A stretch of 54,911 nucleotides of DNA from NCBI GenBank assembly GCA_020860205.1, contig JAJBUU010000032.1, forward strand, positions 1-54,911, in the 5' to 3' direction. Of the stretch, positions 51,217-54,911 are shown piece after piece. The notes under the pieces were generated by a model. It was not told the DNA's origin, did not search any database, and worked only from the letters and a program-made list of their open reading frames with translations. Position 1 is the first letter of the stretch; the number at the start of each line of letters is the position of its first letter. This DNA is from Oscillospiraceae bacterium (GTDB lineage Bacteria; Bacillota; Clostridia; Oscillospirales; Oscillospiraceae). The position numbers and the translations under genes are program-made.

Positions 51217-53373
51217 ATGGAAGCGAAGAAAGTCGACACCCGTTATACGCAGGACAGGGAACTGTCGTGGCTGCGTTTCAATGAGCGCGTGCTGGACGAG
51301 GCGCGGGATGCGTCCGTGCCGCTGCTGGAACGGCTGAAGTTTGCAGCGATTTTCACCAGCAATCTGGATGAATTTTTTATGATCCGGGTCGGCTCCCTGT
51401 CCGATATGCTTCTGATTCATGAGCCGCATATCGACAGCCGCACAGGGCAGACGCCGGAGCAGCAGCTGCGCGGGATATTTCAGGCGGTTGCGCCGCTGTA
51501 TCAGCAGCGCGACCATGTGGTGGAGCAGCTGGAACGCCATCTGCGCACCTGCAATATTTGCCGCCTTCGTCCATCGGAACTGGACGGAAAGCAGCGCCGC
51601 CAGATGGAGGACTGGTTCCGCACGGAACTGCAGCCCATCCTGTCCCCGCAGGTCGTGGACGCACGGAGACCGTTCCCGCACCTTCCCAACAAATCGCTGA
51701 ATATCGTGCTTCAGCTCGGCGGCGAGGGGAAAAACTCCTTCGGTCTGATCCCGGTGCCGCAGAGTATTCCGCTTTATCTGCGCCTGCAGGAGGACGGCCT
51801 GCATTATATCTTGACCGAAGATGTGCTCCTGACCTGTGCCGGAGCGCTGTTTCCAAACTTCACGGTGGAAAGCGGTACGGTGGCCGCCGTCACGCGCAAT
51901 GCAGACATCAGCCCAGAGGACGAGGCATACGAGGTGGACGAGGATTTCCGCCAGCATATGCGGAAAATCGTGAAAAAACGCAGTCGGCTGGCTCCGGTTC
52001 GTCTGGAATTGCAGGGAGAGCGGGAGGAAAAGCTGGTCGATTTTCTCTGCAAGCGTCTGAACCTGAACCGCAGACAGGTGTTCTTTTCCAATACGCCGCT
52101 GCGCATGGACTATGTGTTCTCTCTGGAGACAGAGCTTTCTGCGGAGCAGCGCGCGACGCTGTGCGATCCGCCCTATACGCCGCAGTGTCCTGCGTGGCTG
52201 CACCCGTCGGAAAAACTGATCCCGCAGATTTTGCGGCGCGACGCGCTGCTGTTTTATCCGTTTGAATCCATGAATCCCTTCCTGCAACTGGTGCGGGAAG
52301 CTTCGTCGGATCCCGCCGTGCTGTCTGTCAAAATCACCATTTACCGTTTGGCGTCCAAAGCAAAGCTGGCGGAATATCTTTGCGCGGCAGCGGAAAACGG
52401 AAAGGAAGTCACGGTGCTGCTGGAATTGCAGGCCAGATTTGACGAACAGAATAATATCCAATGGGCGGAGCGCATGGAGGAGGCCGGCTGCACGATCCTC
52501 TATGGCGCGGAAAATATCAAGGTACACTCAAAGATCTGCCTGATCACCCGCCGGGAGCATGGGAAGTTGCAATATATTACGCAAATCGGCACCGGAAACT
52601 ATAATGAAAAGACCGCAAAGCAATATACCGATCTCTGTCTGATGACCGCAAATCCGGAGCTGGGCGCGGATGCGGCGGCGTTGTTTCAGAATATGGCCAC
52701 CGTCAATCTGGAAGGGACATATCAGCATCTGCTTGTTTCTCCTTATCAGCTTCGGGACAGCATACAGGCGCTGATCGAGCAGGAGATCGCCAAAGGGGAG
52801 CAGGGGTATATCTTCTTAAAGCTGAACTCCATCACGGATCGCCGACTCATCGACCATCTGGCGGAGGCGTCCCAAGCCGGAGTGGAGGTGGTGATGAATG
52901 TGCGCGGCATCTGCTGCCTGCTTCCAGGCGTTCCCGGTTTGACCGAGCATATCACGGTTTTTTCCATCGTGGGGCGTTATCTGGAACACGCCCGCATCTA
53001 TCGGTTTGGGCGGGGAGAGGACGCGGCGCTTTATATTTCCTCCGCCGACTTTATGACCCGCAATACCGAGCGCCGGGTCGAGGTGGCCTGTCCGGTGCTT
53101 GACCCTGCGGTGCGGCAGCGGATATTCCATATCCTTGATGTGCTGGCGGCGGACAACGTCAAGTCGCGGCAGTTGGGAGCCGATGGCCGATGGCATGAAC
53201 GATGGACAGGGGAGAGTCCCTGCAACAGTCAGGCGCAATTTCAGACGGAGGCGATTCAGGCTGCCGGAACGCAACCACGTCCCGCTCTCTGGACCCGGTT
53301 GTTTCGTCGAAAAAGGGACGCTGCCAACAGCGCAATTTCCGTTTTCAAGGGAACAAAACACCAAAATCGTTGA
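51217..53373 (+). CDS. ppk1: Polyphosphate kinase 1
   Basis: PPK1 reversibly polymerises the gamma-phosphate of ATP into polyphosphate. The 718 residues show the N-terminal domain (RELSWLRFNERVLDEA, FTSNLDEFFMIRVGSL), the head domain, and the two phospholipase-D-like catalytic domains with KITIYRLASKAKLAEYL, VTVLLELQARFDEQNNI, KVHSKICLI (phospho-His), IGTGNYNEKTAKQYTD and YISSADFMTRNTERRVEV. After the usual NSQAQF segment a tail of about 40 residues, rich in Arg/Lys, extends beyond the common length. GGGAGAGAGAGC precedes ATG 51217, one base after the ppx stop. Confidence 0.96.
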   Translation: MEAKKVDTRYTQDRELSWLRFNERVLDEARDASVPLLERLKFAAIFTSNLDEFFMIRVGSLSDMLLIHEPHIDSRTGQTPEQQLRGIFQAVAPLYQQRDHVVEQLERHLRTCNICRLRPSELDGKQRRQMEDWFRTELQPILSPQVVDARRPFPHLPNKSLNIVLQLGGEGKNSFGLIPVPQSIPLYLRLQEDGLHYILTEDVLLTCAGALFPNFTVESGTVAAVTRNADISPEDEAYEVDEDFRQHMRKIVKKRSRLAPVRLELQGEREEKLVDFLCKRLNLNRRQVFFSNTPLRMDYVFSLETELSAEQRATLCDPPYTPQCPAWLHPSEKLIPQILRRDALLFYPFESMNPFLQLVREASSDPAVLSVKITIYRLASKAKLAEYLCAAAENGKEVTVLLELQARFDEQNNIQWAERMEEAGCTILYGAENIKVHSKICLITRREHGKLQYITQIGTGNYNEKTAKQYTDLCLMTANPELGADAAALFQNMATVNLEGTYQHLLVSPYQLRDSIQALIEQEIAKGEQGYIFLKLNSITDRRLIDHLAEASQAGVEVVMNVRGICCLLPGVPGLTEHITVFSIVGRYLEHARIYRFGRGEDAALYISSADFMTRNTERRVEVACPVLDPAVRQRIFHILDVLAADNVKSRQLGADGRWHERWTGESPCNSQAQFQTEAIQAAGTQPRPALWTRLFRRKRDAANSAISVFKGTKHQNR

Positions 53374-53584
53374 TACACAACGCCTTTGGAACTTTGACAA
53401 TAAACGACAAAAAAAGCAAGGAAAAAATCTTTATCTCCAATTTATCCCAAATGACTTTGAACCTCCAAAAATCGAAACTTAACGAAATCGAACGATGTGG
53501 TGTTCAAGCAGATTTCCTTAAAACATCATGAAACTGCAACTTACTTTGGAACGTATTTATATTCATGAATATTAAATGATATTG

Positions 53585-53622
53585 CTCATGTATGGTTTTT
53601 TCCATACATGAGATTTTTTATA
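53585..53622 (+). terminator. Strong intrinsic terminator downstream of ppk1
   Basis: CTCATGTATGG (53585-53595) pairs perfectly with CCATACATGAG (53602-53612) around six T, followed by ATTTTTTATAT. It is 210 bases past ppk1; I see no plus-strand gene in the intervening AT-rich DNA. Confidence 0.85.
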
Positions 53623-53764
53623 TCTGCTCGCTGCATATTTTTCTTTCAACTGATGAAATGAGCTGGAATGACGTGTTTCTTATAAGGTTTACCGGACGGC
53701 CATCCGGATCAAAAAGACCATAACAAGGAGTGGAATTTAATCTTGCGAACTGGAAGTCAGTTTT
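53618..53764 (-). pseudogene. Possible C-terminal remnant of an unidentified gene
   Basis: The minus strand has an open stretch of 48 codons without a start, reading DFQFARLNSTPCYGLFDPDG then RPVNLI and ending in a stop. It looks like a protein end (VOC/glyoxalase-like LFDPDGRPVNLI). Upstream it meets a TGA at 53765-53767. It may be degraded coding DNA left by rearrangement; chance remains possible. Confidence 0.25.
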
Positions 53765-53809
53765 TCAATTTAGATTTCTGATGCGGGACGCATTTGAATG
53801 GTGCTTAAA

Positions 53810-54751
53810 TCAAATCGAAACCTGTTCCAAGTTATGAAACGCATGGATAATTAATTCTTTTGCCTGTTTTAATTCCGGACTGAAAACAGTATCGGATGGA
53901 TAAATCAGGCAATGCGTTACGGGGAGGCTGAAACCCTCTACCGTCAAAAAATTCACCGCATTTGCCTTGTAATGAGAGAGCAGCCCCTGTGTTGTGATCT
54001 TCTGCGCTACAGGGCTGACCGCAATACCACTGACCGCAGAATCGACGATTTTTTCAAAGCTGTGGAGTTCTATTGCAAGTCGTTCGTTAAAAAAGCGGGA
54101 AAAGTAGGGAACAACAACATCATCTCCGCCAGAATAATAGGCAAGAGACAGTTTGGCTGATTCGGTTTTGGAAATATCGTGCTTTGCAGACAACGGATTT
54201 TTTCTGCTAATCGCAACTTTACAGATATCGCTGCAAAGCGGGATAACGCACAAACGGTGCGCTGCCGCATCCGTTTGGAATGCGTCCTCTTTTGCGGTAA
54301 TGTAATCGCCGACTCCGATATCCGCACGGTTATGCGAAAAAACATCTGGGAAGTTGTACCCTCTCGACTCTGAAACCTGCCAAATCATATTGGGGTAGGC
54401 GTTTTGGAAATGCAGTATCTGATCAGAAATAAAACAGTAGGCAGATGGATAGGCCACCAAACGGATCGTACCCTTCAATGCTTTTCGGGCCTGATCCATC
54501 TCCATCCATTTCTTTTGCATATCTTCTGTTTCGGCCAATAATTTTTTTGCGTCCTGATAAACGATTTCGCCCATCTCTGTCAGAACAAGATGGTATGGCA
54601 TACGAGTAAACAGTTGGAATCCCAATTCCTTCTCCAACGCCTGGACAGACTGGTTCAGCGTGGGCTGCGCAACATAGAGCTTCTTTGCGGCGTGACTGAA
54701 AGACCGCGCTTCAGCAACCGCAGAAAAGTAAATCAGCTGCTTCAACTGCAT
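53810..54751 (-). CDS. LysR-family transcriptional regulator
   Basis: The 313-residue protein has the N-terminal winged helix-turn-helix (residues 1-60, MQLKQLIYFSAVAEARSFSHAAKKL, AQPTLNQSVQALEKELGFQLF), a linker helix to about 90 and a periplasmic-binding-fold sensor domain. It is clearly more AT-rich and uses more A/T-ending codons than the rest of the window, which suggests recent acquisition or a different expression class. LysR regulators usually control a divergent neighbour, which here would lie beyond 54911. The effector is unknown. Confidence 0.93.
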   Translation of the reverse strand: MQLKQLIYFSAVAEARSFSHAAKKLYVAQPTLNQSVQALEKELGFQLFTRMPYHLVLTEMGEIVYQDAKKLLAETEDMQKKWMEMDQARKALKGTIRLVAYPSAYCFISDQILHFQNAYPNMIWQVSESRGYNFPDVFSHNRADIGVGDYITAKEDAFQTDAAAHRLCVIPLCSDICKVAISRKNPLSAKHDISKTESAKLSLAYYSGGDDVVVPYFSRFFNERLAIELHSFEKIVDSAVSGIAVSPVAQKITTQGLLSHYKANAVNFLTVEGFSLPVTHCLIYPSDTVFSPELKQAKELIIHAFHNLEQVSI

Positions 54752-54805
54752 TGTAATTCACCGTTCCCTTTTTCCAGCGACAGACATACTGCCATTTCAA
54801 GCTAT

Positions 54806-54827
54806 TTTTGTTGTTTATCAAAAATAT
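54806..54827. promoter_or_regulatory. Candidate LysR operator
   Basis: ATTTTTG (54806-54812) and CAAAAAT (54821-54827) form an inverted repeat with an 8-base spacer and contain a T-N11-A pair, 55 bases upstream of the LysR gene in an AT-rich divergent region. Confidence 0.45.
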
Positions 54828-54873
54828 CACTCGCTGTCAATAGAAAAAATACAATTCAAAATTTTTATAGCTA

Positions 54874-54896
54874 AAAATGTTGTAGCAAAATGTTGT
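54874..54896 (+). repeat. Short direct repeat near the window end
   Basis: AAAATGTTGT occurs at 54874-54883 and 54887-54896, a 13-base period. It may belong to the control region of a gene beyond the window. Confidence 0.4.
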
Positions 54897-54911
54897 GGAT
54901 ACATTTTCTAT

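Noticed and set aside
1-54911. tRNA, rRNA and CRISPR arrays
   Set aside because: I looked for cloverleaf-like sequences, rRNA signatures and regularly spaced short repeats and saw none.

Overview
The window is ordinary chromosomal DNA of an anaerobic, endospore-forming, GC-rich member of the Clostridia, most like Oscillospiraceae. The grounds are pyruvate:ferredoxin oxidoreductase, sporulation genes (ylbJ, yqfC, yqfD, a spoIIM-like gene), the Firmicute operon yqfC-yqfD-phoH-ybeY-era-yqzL-recO-mutS2, a butyrate kinase/phosphotransbutyrylase pair and AGGAGG-type ribosome binding sites. I found no rRNA, tRNA, CRISPR array or phage genes. The only mobile DNA is a transposase remnant.

Layout. 0-1.3 kb: a secreted C39-like cysteine peptidase with tandem repeats. 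1.4-16.3 kb, minus strand: nifJ; the RNA-modification operon rsmG-rimM-trmD(-GNAT fusion)-rsmA; a SleB-like wall hydrolase; an ECF sigma/anti-sigma pair; dus, xth and trmB; an SLH-anchored SGNH hydrolase; and a SLOG protein. 16.4-23.8 kb: a catabolic cluster with an SDR dehydrogenase facing a thiolase, a beta-keto acid cleavage enzyme (BKACE), a 3-hydroxyacyl-CoA dehydrogenase-family enzyme, a butyrate-kinase-family kinase, an MBL-fold hydrolase and a phosphate acyltransferase. 23.8-24.6 kb: debris of an IS630-type transposase joined to an SLH gene remnant. 24.6-34.1 kb: ylbJ diverging from the yqfC-to-mutS2 operon. 34.3-39 kb: an HPr-like protein, a frameshifted EamA transporter, uvrC, rsmD, coaD and a coiled-coil protein. 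39-44 kb: a MATE transporter fused to a cytidylate-kinase-like domain, an orphan modD and a second MATE transporter. 44-47.5 kb: yebC, efp, an acidic zinc-ribbon protein, secG and a two-gene chromate-type transporter. 47.7-50 kb: a YrzE-like membrane protein, a spoIIM-like gene and xerD. 50.3-53.4 kb: ppx/gppA and ppk1. 53.6-54.9 kb: a probable gene remnant and a LysR regulator in AT-rich DNA.

How the genes work together. The 16.4-23.8 kb cluster is the most interesting part. Oxidation of a beta-hydroxy acid, BKACE cleavage with acetyl-CoA to an acyl-CoA plus acetoacetate, and Ptb/Buk-type conversion of that acyl-CoA to acid plus ATP would form a fermentation route that conserves energy. The substrate is unknown; a carnitine-like hydroxy acid is one candidate. 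Other points worth checking are the MATE-kinase and TrmD-GNAT fusions, a XerD with Arg at the usual catalytic Lys, an HPr with His instead of Pro after the phospho-His motif, an A8 frameshift in the EamA gene, and a recurrent TTTACATAA motif that equals the XerD arm of Firmicute dif.
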